A stretch of DNA of 64,000 bases from Yeosuana sp043876835 (lineage in GTDB: Bacteria; Bacteroidota; Bacteroidia; Flavobacteriales; Flavobacteriaceae). Shown here in pieces: positions 25,618 through 34,904 of the stretch. The first letter of the stretch is position 1. Every line of letters starts with the position of its first letter. A program made the position numbers and the translations under genes. The notes beneath the pieces are model-generated. The model did not search any database. It had not been told where the DNA came from and was given only the letters and a program-made list of their open reading frames with translations. The stretch is taken from positions 1 to 64,000 of the forward strand of contig NZ_JBAWJZ010000007.1 in assembly GCF_043876835.1 (NCBI RefSeq). The letters run 5' to 3'.

Positions 25618-26946
25618 TTAATTACTTTCTATTACTTGTCCTTTTTCTCTGTATAAATCAACTTCACCCTCCAATTGCATGGCAATAACCGTAACATCTT
25701 GATCTTGCAACTCATCTGGTAAATCTATGTATAATAACCCAGGCACATCACTCCAATATTGTTTTCCAACGACATTGGTTTTTAATTTTGTACCATTGCC
25801 AACTACCCAAACCCTATTTACTTTATTCTTTAAACCTTTTATTAATAAAGGCCCATTTGGTTTATTATCGATATACAAATACAAAATCGTTCTATCTTTA
25901 GACAGAGCCGTGTAGCCATTAAAATGTCCAAAAGGAATTCCAGCCCTAGTACCATAAATAGCACTTTTGTGTTTACTGGTCCATCTGCCAAGTCCTTTTA
26001 AAATATCTATTTGTTCTTGTGGAATCGTACCATCTGGTTTTGGACCAATATCTAAAAGTAAATTACCTCCCATACTTATGCAGTCGACAAGAATACGAAT
26101 AATTTGATTGACTGATTTGTAATTTGTATCGTTAGGTTGATAACCCCAGGAATTATTCATGGTCATGCACAACTCCCAGTACTCGCTATCTGGTTTAGTG
26201 ATGGGAATTCCTTGTTCAGGCGTAGCATAATCGCCATAGCCTTGCAATCTTGAGTTGATGACGGTTGTTGGTGTTTTTTCTAATAGTAAATCACGGATTT
26301 CTTTAGCCTTCCATTTTTCTGCAGATTGCTCCCAATCACCATCAAACCAATATAAATCTGGGTTAAACCTTGTTAACTCTTCTATTTGCCCAAAATTGAA
26401 TCTAGTAAATTTAGCCCATCGTTCAGCATCATCGGTATATCTTTTTTTATCTCTTAAAAAATTAGGGTAATCTGGATAAGACCAATCGAGCAACGAATAA
26501 TATAAACCAATTTTTAAACTTTCTTTTCGAGCAGCTTTTACAAATGGTGTTATTACATCTCTTTTTGCAGGTGTTTTATCAATCACATTTAAGTCACTAT
26601 ATTTTGTGTTCCAAAGTGCAACACCATCATGATGCTTTGATGTTATTACAGTATATTTTGCACCACTTTCCTTGATGAGTTTTGCCCAATATTCAGGGTT
26701 ATAGTTTTTAGCGGTAAACCCATCTAATTGTTTCATATAATCATCATATGAAATGTAATTATTATGAAAAGACCATGATTCGTCTATACCGTTTACAGCA
26801 TAAATTCCCCAATGAATAAATATGCCCAATTTTGCATCTTTAAACCATGCCAATCGCTCTTCTTTAAGTAATTCATTTTCTTGTCCTACAACAAATTGAT
26901 TCATTGTTATTGAACATAGAACCAATATAATCTTTAAACATTTCAT
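25618..26946 (-). CDS. GH29 alpha-L-fucosidase
   Basis: The 442-residue protein has a signal peptide (ends FVVGQ) and a GH29 barrel with WFKDAKLGIFIHWGIYAV, the TSKHHDGVALW motif and the nucleophile Asp202 in DLYWFDGDW. A small C-terminal beta domain follows from about 345. GH29 enzymes remove alpha-fucose with retention. In an N-glycan locus the likely target is core fucose (alpha-1,3 or alpha-1,6) or an antennary fucose. Core fucose blocks glycosylasparaginase, encoded in the same operon, which gives this enzyme a natural place upstream of it. The gene is 3 bp after GH20 and immediately before GH92 (b). Confidence 0.93.
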   Translation of the reverse strand: MKCLKIILVLCSITMNQFVVGQENELLKEERLAWFKDAKLGIFIHWGIYAVNGIDESWSFHNNYISYDDYMKQLDGFTAKNYNPEYWAKLIKESGAKYTVITSKHHDGVALWNTKYSDLNVIDKTPAKRDVITPFVKAARKESLKIGLYYSLLDWSYPDYPNFLRDKKRYTDDAERWAKFTRFNFGQIEELTRFNPDLYWFDGDWEQSAEKWKAKEIRDLLLEKTPTTVINSRLQGYGDYATPEQGIPITKPDSEYWELCMTMNNSWGYQPNDTNYKSVNQIIRILVDCISMGGNLLLDIGPKPDGTIPQEQIDILKGLGRWTSKHKSAIYGTRAGIPFGHFNGYTALSKDRTILYLYIDNKPNGPLLIKGLKNKVNRVWVVGNGTKLKTNVVGKQYWSDVPGLLYIDLPDELQDQDVTVIAMQLEGEVDLYREKGQVIESN

Positions 26947-26949
26947 CTT

Positions 26950-29322
26950 TTAATTGACTAAAATTTCATCAACAAACAACCACGCGTTGTCACCTATCGG
27001 AGTTGTTTTTAAATTTGTTGCTATTACTTTTACAAATTTTGCCTTTACAGGTTTAAAATTAATTTTAAAATCTTTTAACTCAGCGTTTGGATTGATTTCA
27101 AGTGGACAATCTACATTTCCAACTTCTTTATAAGCAGATCCGTCTTCGGAAACATACACCTTTATAGCCGTAGGGAAATAAATGCCGTATCCCTGACTTT
27201 CTATGGAACCAACTGTTACTTGTTGTATGGTTTGTTTTTCATCTAGATCTATAATAACTCCCATGTCATCAACCAACCACGCTTGCCACTGACCATCATG
27301 TGTGTTTTTGGTTCCTCTAATTGTATTTACCATTCCAAAGTCTCCTGCTCCTTTATAAGAATCATTGTATGGAGTTAAATACTCAACTTTGTGTGCTACC
27401 GCATTATGAAATTTAATGGTATCTGTAAAAACCTTACCAACTGGTTTATTGTTTTTAAACAATGAAGCTTTTACAATAGTTGTTTCATTAAGTTTTATTG
27501 AATCTGTGTATTTTGTAGCGGTTTCATCAATTGGTTTATCACCTAAAACATAACGAATATCTGAGTTTGGAAATTCGTTTTTTAAAGATATATAAATTGC
27601 TTTCTTATCTAAATCAACAGTGACTTTAGAAGTTATCAAATAAGCACTTTTTGCATAGTTTGTCCCCAAATAATCATAGCGTTTGAATATGGTTTCTAGT
27701 CGAGATGAAAAATCATTCCAATCACGTGATCCTTTTGGACTCCATAAAGCTTCTGCCATGGCAGCTAATCTTGGAAAAATCATATATTCAGACTGTTCTG
27801 TTGTTGGAATGTATTCAGACCAAAGATTGGCTTGACCACCTAATACATGCTTGGCTTCTTCAGGTGACATAGTCTCTACAACAGGGTCAAATTGATAAAC
27901 TTTGCTTATTGGTAAATAACCTCCAATGGATAAAGGTTCTTCATTTTCTGGGCCTTGACAATGATCAAAATAACAGTGTGTTCCAGGTGTCATAATTACA
28001 TCATGCCCTTGTTCTGCAGCTTCAATTCCTCCTTTTGTGCCTCTCCAACTCATTACCGTTGCTTGGGGTGCTAAACCGCCTTCTAATATTTCATCCCAAC
28101 CTATTATTTTTTTACCTTTTGAATTAACAAAATTCTCTATCCTTTTTATAAAATAGCTTTGCAATTCATGCTCATCTTTAAGACCTTCCTCTTTTATTCT
28201 TTTTTGACAATTAGGGCAAATTTCCCAATGAGGTTTTATGGCTTCATCACCACCTATATGAATATACTTTGATGGGAACAATGGTAAAACTTCACTTAAA
28301 ACATCTTCTAAAAATGTGAATGTATCTTCCTTTCCAGCACAATAAATATCTTTGAATACACCCCATGATTCTTGAACAACTTTTACCTGACCTTTTTCTT
28401 GGAGTTCTTTTGAAGTTTTAGACATCATATTGTGTGGAACAGTGGTTGGTTCCTCTGGAAAACAACTTAAATAAGGATAGGCAGCAATGGCTGCGCTACT
28501 GTGACCTGGTAATTCAATTTCTGGAATAATTGTAACATTCCTTTTTGTAGCATAAACAACGATGTCTTTAATTTCTTCTTGAGTATAGTATCCTTCTTCA
28601 ATTTTGTTGTTATTTTCAGTTCCTGGAAAATGCCCTACAATCGTTCCATTTCTGTAAGCACCTACTTCTGTTAATTTGGGATATTTCTTAATTTCAATAC
28701 GCCAGCCTTGATCGTCTACCAAATGCAAATGCAACACATTCATTTTAAGCATTGCTAAACGATCAATGGTCTTCTTAACATAATCAACATTGAAAAAATG
28801 ACGTGATACATCCAGCATCAAGCCTCTATATTGAAAACGTGGCTGATCTTTAATTACAAGTGTAGGAATAACCCATTCTATATTTGAAACAATAATTTCA
28901 CTTTCAATAGCTGCAGGAAGTAATTGCCTGATGGTTTCTAAACCATAAATAAACCCTGCATTATCTTTGGCAGTAATGGTAATATTATCGTTGTTTACTG
29001 TTAATTGATAAGCCTCATCTTTTAAAGTATCATCAACATTAAATTGTACATAATTGCTTTTTGGAGCTACATCTGAAATTTCAGGCTTCCAACCTGCAGC
29101 CATTTCAAACTTATTAATCAATGCTTTAGAAATTTCCTTTTGAAAGTCATTAGCAACTACAAATTTGGTGTTTTCTGAAAACTCAAAACTCCCTTCTGAA
29201 AGTTGTAATTCTGCTGGTTTAGGGATTATTTGAATATCCTTTTCTGTAAACACTTTTTGTTTTGCGCAGGAATAAAAGATTGTGATTAAAATTGCAATTA
29301 AAAGTTGATGTACTATTTTCAT
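26950..29322 (-). CDS. GH20 beta-N-acetylhexosaminidase
   Basis: The 790-residue protein has a lipoprotein-like signal (ITIFYSC), a GH20b-type N-terminal domain (about 30-155), a catalytic barrel starting RFQYRGLMLDVSRHF and the catalytic pair Asp359-Glu360 in YIHIGGDEA. VMSWRGTKGG and ANLWSEYI follow. C-terminal to the barrel is a chitobiase-type beta domain (about 560-650) and then a discoidin-like F5/8C domain (about 665-790, IRGTKNTHDGQWQAWLVDD...KFVKVIATN). It removes terminal beta-GlcNAc or GalNAc. Targets would be antennary GlcNAc of hybrid or complex glycans, or the chitobiose core after demannosylation. The gap of 95 bp before it is the largest between intact genes from GH92 (d) to GH92 (a). 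Confidence 0.94.
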   Translation of the reverse strand: MKIVHQLLIAILITIFYSCAKQKVFTEKDIQIIPKPAELQLSEGSFEFSENTKFVVANDFQKEISKALINKFEMAAGWKPEISDVAPKSNYVQFNVDDTLKDEAYQLTVNNDNITITAKDNAGFIYGLETIRQLLPAAIESEIIVSNIEWVIPTLVIKDQPRFQYRGLMLDVSRHFFNVDYVKKTIDRLAMLKMNVLHLHLVDDQGWRIEIKKYPKLTEVGAYRNGTIVGHFPGTENNNKIEEGYYTQEEIKDIVVYATKRNVTIIPEIELPGHSSAAIAAYPYLSCFPEEPTTVPHNMMSKTSKELQEKGQVKVVQESWGVFKDIYCAGKEDTFTFLEDVLSEVLPLFPSKYIHIGGDEAIKPHWEICPNCQKRIKEEGLKDEHELQSYFIKRIENFVNSKGKKIIGWDEILEGGLAPQATVMSWRGTKGGIEAAEQGHDVIMTPGTHCYFDHCQGPENEEPLSIGGYLPISKVYQFDPVVETMSPEEAKHVLGGQANLWSEYIPTTEQSEYMIFPRLAAMAEALWSPKGSRDWNDFSSRLETIFKRYDYLGTNYAKSAYLITSKVTVDLDKKAIYISLKNEFPNSDIRYVLGDKPIDETATKYTDSIKLNETTIVKASLFKNNKPVGKVFTDTIKFHNAVAHKVEYLTPYNDSYKGAGDFGMVNTIRGTKNTHDGQWQAWLVDDMGVIIDLDEKQTIQQVTVGSIESQGYGIYFPTAIKVYVSEDGSAYKEVGNVDCPLEINPNAELKDFKINFKPVKAKFVKVIATNLKTTPIGDNAWLFVDEILVN

Positions 29323-29417
29323 ATTATGGGTTTAAAATTGATGTTATTTTCGTTTAGTATACTATATTTTAATTCTTGATAAGCAGTTTTTCATTACTCA
29401 AAAAGCTAAAAAGGTTT

Positions 29418-30434
29418 CTAATTATCCCAAGACATTTTAAATTGTGCATCTTCCATTCTATTCCCTTTATCTTCGTCATAAACGGCATAATTAAAACCAG
29501 ATCGTAAACTGTATCCTGCATGCTCGCCTTTTTTATTTAAAGCAATAAAACCAACTTGTAAATACGCCATGTCTTTATGGTTTTTGTGTTTATCATAAAT
29601 ACGTTCCACCACTTCTTTACATGCTTCAAAAGGTGTTCTTCCATGGCGCATTAATTCAACCACCATAGCACTTCCTGCTGTCCTCATTACCGCTTCACCT
29701 AAACCGGTAGCAGCAGCTCCACCTACTTCGTTATCTAAAAATAATCCGGCACCTATAATAGGAGAATCACCTACTCGTCCATGCATTTTCCATGCAGCAC
29801 CACTAGTAGTACACCCTCCAGAAATATTCCCATTTTCATCAATTACCAACATACTAATGGTATCATGATTTTCAATGTTTATGACTGGTTTATATTTTGA
29901 CTCTTTTAACCATTTCTTCCACTCTGCTTCAGATTCTGGAGTTAATAAATTTTCTTTTTTAAAACCTTCTTCCAATGCAAATTGTAATGCTCCTTCTCCA
30001 GATAACATAACATGGGGCGTGTTCTCTAAAACTCGTTTTGCTACTGAAATAGGATGCTTAATGCCTTCTAAAAAACTAACAGAGCCACAATCACTATTGT
30101 GATCCATAATACAAGCATCTAAAGTCACTTTGCCTTCTCTATCAGGTAATCCACCATAACCAACACTTCGTACTTTTGGATCGCCTTCCGGAATCTTCAT
30201 GCCAGCCTCTATTGCATCTAAAGTTCGTTTTCCGTTTTTAAGTTGTTTCCAGGTTTCTTCGTTGGCCGGTAAGCCATGATTCCATGTAGAAATTATTAAT
30301 GGTTTTTTTTGCGATAGTAATACAGCAGAAGGTTTTTCTAACTTATTTTCTGTAACATCTTTACAGCTTAATAGCGTGCTCACTCCAATGGTTCCTAGAG
30401 CGGTTGTTTTTATAAAATCTCTTCTGTTTGACAT
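29418..30434 (-). CDS. N4-(beta-N-acetylglucosaminyl)-L-asparaginase (glycosylasparaginase)
   Basis: The start is placed at 30434 (MSNRRDFIKTTALGTIGVST), which gives a Tat-type signal with lipobox-like LLSC and a 10-bp gap to the GH92 stop. The longer frame from 30581 would overlap that gene by 137 bp. The 338-residue product is an Ntn hydrolase. Autocleavage is expected between Asp191 and Thr192 (NHDTISML), freeing Thr192 as nucleophile. The beta-subunit motif HGRVGDSPIIGAGLFLDN and the GGAAATGLGEAVMRT segment match human and flavobacterial enzymes closely. It splits GlcNAc-Asn into aspartate and 1-amino-GlcNAc in the periplasm. It needs Asn free of the peptide chain and is blocked by core fucose. 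Confidence 0.95.
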   Translation of the reverse strand: MSNRRDFIKTTALGTIGVSTLLSCKDVTENKLEKPSAVLLSQKKPLIISTWNHGLPANEETWKQLKNGKRTLDAIEAGMKIPEGDPKVRSVGYGGLPDREGKVTLDACIMDHNSDCGSVSFLEGIKHPISVAKRVLENTPHVMLSGEGALQFALEEGFKKENLLTPESEAEWKKWLKESKYKPVINIENHDTISMLVIDENGNISGGCTTSGAAWKMHGRVGDSPIIGAGLFLDNEVGGAAATGLGEAVMRTAGSAMVVELMRHGRTPFEACKEVVERIYDKHKNHKDMAYLQVGFIALNKKGEHAGYSLRSGFNYAVYDEDKGNRMEDAQFKMSWDN

Positions 30435-30444
30435 AGAATTGTTT

Positions 30445-32688
30445 TTAATTATAGATTTTTGAGGATAGAGCCATATCGGCTTTTTTGTTTTTATTTGGAG
30501 TATTTCCCATGGTAAAAACCAATTCCCCTCCTTGTTGAATTTCTTTGTGTGTGATATAATTTTTATCAATTTGTTTTCCATTTAAGCTAACAGATTGTAT
30601 ATAGAAATTGTCATCACTGTTGTTAATTGATTTAATCACAAACGTTTTTCCGTTTTCTAAATTAATGGTTGCTTCATCAAACAAAGGCGACCCAAAAGCA
30701 TACACGCCTTGCGCTGGATTTACAGGATAAAACCCTAAGGAACTCATTATATACCAAGATGACATTTGCCCGCAATCTTCATTACCACAATGTCCTTTGG
30801 GCTCATTTTTATATTGGGTATTTAAAATTTCCCTGACCAATTTTTGGGTTTTCCACGATTTCTTAATATAGTCATATAGATAGGCTACATGGTGGCTTGG
30901 TTCATTTCCATGAGCATATTGACCAATCATTCCTGTACTAAAAATAGGTAATTTGTCTTCTGGAGATGGATTTAAGGTAAACATAGAATCCAACTTTTTT
31001 TCAAAAGCCTCATTGCTTCCAACCACTTGGATTAAGCCTTCAATATTTTGAGGAACTGACCAAAAGTATTGCCATGCATTACTTTCACAGAAATAAGGCG
31101 TATATTCTTTTGGGATAAATTCCTTTATAAAATTGCCATTTTCAAGTTTTGGTCTCATAAATGTACTTTTTGAATCATAGACATGTCTCCAGTTTTCAGA
31201 ACGATTTAAAAAGTATGTATAATCATCTGTTTTATTCAATGCTTTTGCAAATTGAGCGACACACCAATCATCATAAGCATATTCAAGTGTTTTTGAAACC
31301 GACCAGTTTTCATTGTCATCATCAGCAGGAACATAGCCTAAGGTTTTATAAGTACATAACTGTCTGGAATCAACCATAGAGCTTTCTTTGCAAGCCTTGT
31401 ACGCTAACTCAACATCAAACTTTTTAATACCTTTAAAATAAGCATCCACAATCACCGGAATGGCATGATTGCCAATCATCATATTGGTTTCATTTCCTTG
31501 CATAGACCAAACTGGTAATAACCCTGTTTCTTTATAATGTGCCAATAACGAATTTATCATATCCGATACGCACTTTGGATGTAAAATTGTATACAATGGA
31601 TGCGCAGCGCGATACGTGTCCCACAATGAAAATGTATCGTATCTATCAAAACCATCAGCTTTCATAATGCTATCATTTGCTCCTTTGTATTCGCTATTAT
31701 AATCACTTAATAATGTAGGCGCCAACATAGATTGATACAGCATGGTATAGAAGATGGTCTTTTGATTTTCATTCGATGATTTAATCGTTATTTTTTGGAG
31801 TTGTTTTTCCCAAATACTACTTGCTTTTTCCTTGTAATTTTCAAAATTAAAATCGGGAGCCTCAACTTCTAACGATTTATAAGCTCCTTTTATAGATGCT
31901 GTGGAAAGACCCGTTTTTAAAATAATGACCTCATCATCTGAAGTATTATAATTTAAAATGATCTTTGTGTTTTTGGCTTCAACTGGATTTGTTGCAATAG
32001 TATCATTTTTATAAATCTGGTACGATTTAAAAGGTTTTGATAATTTGATTGCAAAATAAATACGTTGATCTTTTGCCCAACCTGTAGATTTTCTGTAACC
32101 TTCTATAGTTGTACTATCAACCACATGAATATATGTATCTGTTGGTGCATCCCAATTTAAGGCATAGCCCAAATCGATATGAATTTGTGACAAGCTATCT
32201 TTTGGAAACGTGTATTTATGAATACCTGTTCTTGCCGTAGTAGTAAGTTCTGCTTTAATTCCATAATCTAATAAGTCCACTTGATAATATCCTGGTGAAG
32301 CCTTTTCTTTATCATGAGAAAATTTAGAAAATGGTTCAAAATTATTGTCTTTAATTCTTTCAGAAAACCTACTATTAGTTGGCATGACTAAAATATCATA
32401 TAAATCGCCTGCACCAGTCCCTGATAAATGGGTATGTGAAAATCCGGAAATAATAGAGTCTTGGTAAAAATAGCCTGCGATTCTGTCCCAGCCAAGAATA
32501 CCAATATCTGGGCTTAATTGTACCATTCCAAAAGGAACCGTTGCCCCAGGATAGGTGTTCCCGGGACCATCTGTTCCAATAAATGGATTTACGTAATGGG
32601 TTAGATTAATTGGGTTTGCATCTTTAGAATGCTCGCAATTAAATAATAGCAAAGCAAAAACTAAAAATATAAAACCATGTTTACCCAT
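30445..32688 (-). CDS. GH92 alpha-mannosidase (c), lipoprotein
   Basis: The 747-residue protein has a lipoprotein signal (lipobox LLFNC) and the GH92 landmarks: YVNPFIGTDGPGNTYPGATV, FSLWDTYRAAHPLY, HGNEPSHHVAYLYDY and GNEDCGQMSSWYIMSSLGFY. It resembles copy d more than copies a and b at every motif compared, which suggests a recent duplication within this locus. It should act on alpha-mannose at the surface or in the periplasm. It is flanked by the GHL10 gene (10-bp gap) and glycosylasparaginase (10-bp gap). Confidence 0.93.
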   Translation of the reverse strand: MGKHGFIFLVFALLLFNCEHSKDANPINLTHYVNPFIGTDGPGNTYPGATVPFGMVQLSPDIGILGWDRIAGYFYQDSIISGFSHTHLSGTGAGDLYDILVMPTNSRFSERIKDNNFEPFSKFSHDKEKASPGYYQVDLLDYGIKAELTTTARTGIHKYTFPKDSLSQIHIDLGYALNWDAPTDTYIHVVDSTTIEGYRKSTGWAKDQRIYFAIKLSKPFKSYQIYKNDTIATNPVEAKNTKIILNYNTSDDEVIILKTGLSTASIKGAYKSLEVEAPDFNFENYKEKASSIWEKQLQKITIKSSNENQKTIFYTMLYQSMLAPTLLSDYNSEYKGANDSIMKADGFDRYDTFSLWDTYRAAHPLYTILHPKCVSDMINSLLAHYKETGLLPVWSMQGNETNMMIGNHAIPVIVDAYFKGIKKFDVELAYKACKESSMVDSRQLCTYKTLGYVPADDDNENWSVSKTLEYAYDDWCVAQFAKALNKTDDYTYFLNRSENWRHVYDSKSTFMRPKLENGNFIKEFIPKEYTPYFCESNAWQYFWSVPQNIEGLIQVVGSNEAFEKKLDSMFTLNPSPEDKLPIFSTGMIGQYAHGNEPSHHVAYLYDYIKKSWKTQKLVREILNTQYKNEPKGHCGNEDCGQMSSWYIMSSLGFYPVNPAQGVYAFGSPLFDEATINLENGKTFVIKSINNSDDNFYIQSVSLNGKQIDKNYITHKEIQQGGELVFTMGNTPNKNKKADMALSSKIYN

Positions 32689-32698
32689 TACTTATCCT

Positions 32699-33847
32699 TT
32701 ATTTCAAACTAGCTTTCGTTTCTTTAATGGTTTTTAAGTTCTCTTCAGTTAAGGCTGGTCCATCAAAAAAAGTAATGCCTTTTGCCCCATTTTCTTTGGC
32801 TAACACAATAGCTTCTTTTAACTCTTCTTCCGACTTAAATGCAGGCATATAGATTCCCGTATTAATTTTTGTTCGTTTGCCTTCTAAATCTTTTACTCCT
32901 TGTTTGGTTGCATACCCAATCCAGTCAACTTCTTCATTGTAAAACCCATGATAAATCATAGGATATACTTCATCAATATCCCATTTATCCCAACGTTGTC
33001 TCACCATATGATCGGCCATTTCTGGGTATGGGAATACAGCTGCCGTTAAATTTTTGTTATACTTATGTACAATCTTGTACGCATCATCAACAATAGCTTT
33101 GACTGCATTTAATCTGAAGTTTTTCCACTCCATATCTATCACTGTATTCTTGCTCTCTCTAGGGTTTTTATGATGTATTTTTTCAAAAGCTTTAATACAT
33201 TCATCACAATAGCAGAAATCAAATTCTCCCATTTCTGTATCTTGAACAAGATTATATTTTGGAAGCAATCCAATTGGTAAAAAGATATCTGAAAAACGAA
33301 TGTAATCTAAGTGGACACTTTCAATACCATCAATTTTTGCTAAGCCTTCAACCAAACTTAACACATGGTTTCTAGAGGCTTCTCTAGTTGGACACAACCA
33401 TTGGTAATAATCTACATACGGACGAGTATCATAACACGATTTTCCTTCTCTACTAACGGCGTACCATTCTGGGTGTTGGAGTGCTACAGAATCTCCAGGA
33501 CGATTCATCGCCATAATCCAAGCATGTACTTTTAAGCCTTCTTTTGTTGCTATAGGAACTAATCTTTTTAATAACTCAGGGTCTGTACCAGTGTTTATTA
33601 AAACCTCATCAATCCCTGCGCTTTTATATTTTTTAAATTCTTTAGTATAGTCTTCATTAGGCTTTTTTTCATTTGCGCTAACCCATACACCAAATTCAAA
33701 TGGTGTCTTCTCAATTATAGCTTCAGATATAGCAGTGTTTTCAATTTTATTTTCTTTGTTAGCACAAGACATTGTTATTAAGGTTAATGCTAAAACGATA
33801 CGTTTTGATACTTTCACTACTTGCTTATTTTGAAATAATTTTCCCAT
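32699..33847 (-). CDS. GHL10-type putative glycosidase, lipoprotein
   Basis: The 382-residue protein has a lipoprotein signal (lipobox ITMSC, Cys28) and a barrel resembling the GHL10/COG1649 family. FEFGVWVSANEKKP is strand 1, then VHAWIMAMN, a cluster IESVHLDYIRFSD typical of the family, FCYCDECIKAF with a CxxC, VFPYPEMAD, and VYPMIYHGFYNE near the end. Carboxylates in HLDYIRFSD and in DEVYP are candidate catalytic groups. Related proteins are poorly characterised glycosidases. Its start overlaps the CBM9-like gene by 23 bp, which indicates coupled translation. In this operon an activity on the N-glycan core or on an unusual branch is plausible, but no function can be assigned from sequence. 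Confidence 0.8.
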   Translation of the reverse strand: MGKLFQNKQVVKVSKRIVLALTLITMSCANKENKIENTAISEAIIEKTPFEFGVWVSANEKKPNEDYTKEFKKYKSAGIDEVLINTGTDPELLKRLVPIATKEGLKVHAWIMAMNRPGDSVALQHPEWYAVSREGKSCYDTRPYVDYYQWLCPTREASRNHVLSLVEGLAKIDGIESVHLDYIRFSDIFLPIGLLPKYNLVQDTEMGEFDFCYCDECIKAFEKIHHKNPRESKNTVIDMEWKNFRLNAVKAIVDDAYKIVHKYNKNLTAAVFPYPEMADHMVRQRWDKWDIDEVYPMIYHGFYNEEVDWIGYATKQGVKDLEGKRTKINTGIYMPAFKSEEELKEAIVLAKENGAKGITFFDGPALTEENLKTIKETKASLK

Positions 33848-34898
33848 TTTCTTTAATTATTAAGGTTTTATTTGAAAAAGGACTCTTTATTGAAATATTG
33901 AATCCGGTTGAATGATTTTCTATTACAGGTTTTAATGTTTTATTATCAATAGATATGTTTTCTTTCGAAATACTATCTAATGAGGTTGCCCAAGCTTTGT
34001 GCTTATTATAATAGGCTTTTTGGGCTCTGTACAAGCTGTATAATTCCCACTTAACTTTGTCGTCTTGTGGAATTGAAAAGACATCTTTTGAACCAACTGC
34101 TTTTGAAGAGAAATACACATAGCCCCATTTTTCCGGTTCGTGCATATTAATGACGCCCATTGGTGACCAAACCCAATTATACTCTGGAAGGAATTTCCCT
34201 TTTTCGTCTTTTTTGCGCGTATATTTTCCGTTTGTTATGTCATGTTGCCAGTTTACTCTTGAGAAATCCACTCTCCAAAAATGGTCTCTTGGAACATTAT
34301 CTTGATAATACGATGTTTTGTAAGCTGCCCAAGGAATTGCTAATTCTAACTGCCATCCTTCATCTGTATCTGATGGGTTATTGATAGTTCCGTTTACTTT
34401 AATAGCCGATTTTAATCCGGTTAATGTCCAATCATTTAAAACAACATTCCCCTCTTCTCTATATGGCTTGTTTATAAACAAATCCCAAACAGTATTTAAC
34501 GCGTTCATTTCTAATTCGTAATAATTATAGGTATCTCCATCTGGATCTACAAATACTTCGAAATCATTATTATAAAAAATAATCGTATCACGCTCCTTTA
34601 AAGTAGCCCAAACATGAGGCTCTTCTAATTTTGCCAGGATGTAAAAGTATGTCTCATCCCATAACATTTTTACTTGTGTTTTGTATTTTGGTTTTTTAAC
34701 TCCTTCAATATCAATAAAAGCATCTGACCATTGTGATTTTTCCCAAGACCTTTCAGAATCATCACCATCAACAATTATTTTTTCTGAGGTTTTATATGCA
34801 ACATATGTTTGTGGTGTGATGTCCTTGTTTGATTGTGCACAACCAAACAAGGATATTAAATTTACTGCTATTAATACTGTCTTAAACTTGTTTTGCAT
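33825..34898 (-). CDS. CBM9-like carbohydrate-binding lipoprotein
   Basis: The 357-residue protein has a lipoprotein signal (lipobox SLFGC, Cys20). Its family-9-type binding domain spans about residues 30-265: IIVDGDDSERSWEKSQWSD, TQVKMLWDETYFYILAKL, NDFEVFVDPDGDTYNYYELE, LELAIPWAAY and RVDFSRVNWQ. A short C-terminal part of about 85 residues has no recognised motif. Such domains bind sugar ends and often accompany glycosidases. No catalytic residues are evident. It is cotranscribed and overlaps the GHL10 gene, so the two probably act as a pair on one substrate at the cell surface or in the periplasm. Confidence 0.82.
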   Translation of the reverse strand: MQNKFKTVLIAVNLISLFGCAQSNKDITPQTYVAYKTSEKIIVDGDDSERSWEKSQWSDAFIDIEGVKKPKYKTQVKMLWDETYFYILAKLEEPHVWATLKERDTIIFYNNDFEVFVDPDGDTYNYYELEMNALNTVWDLFINKPYREEGNVVLNDWTLTGLKSAIKVNGTINNPSDTDEGWQLELAIPWAAYKTSYYQDNVPRDHFWRVDFSRVNWQHDITNGKYTRKKDEKGKFLPEYNWVWSPMGVINMHEPEKWGYVYFSSKAVGSKDVFSIPQDDKVKWELYSLYRAQKAYYNKHKAWATSLDSISKENISIDNKTLKPVIENHSTGFNISIKSPFSNKTLIIKENGKIISK

Positions 34899-34904
34899 AT
34901 TTAA

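Noticed and set aside
30435..30581. Longer N-terminus for glycosylasparaginase
   Set aside because: It would overlap the GH92 gene by 137 bp and place 49 residues before a clear Tat-type signal at 30434.
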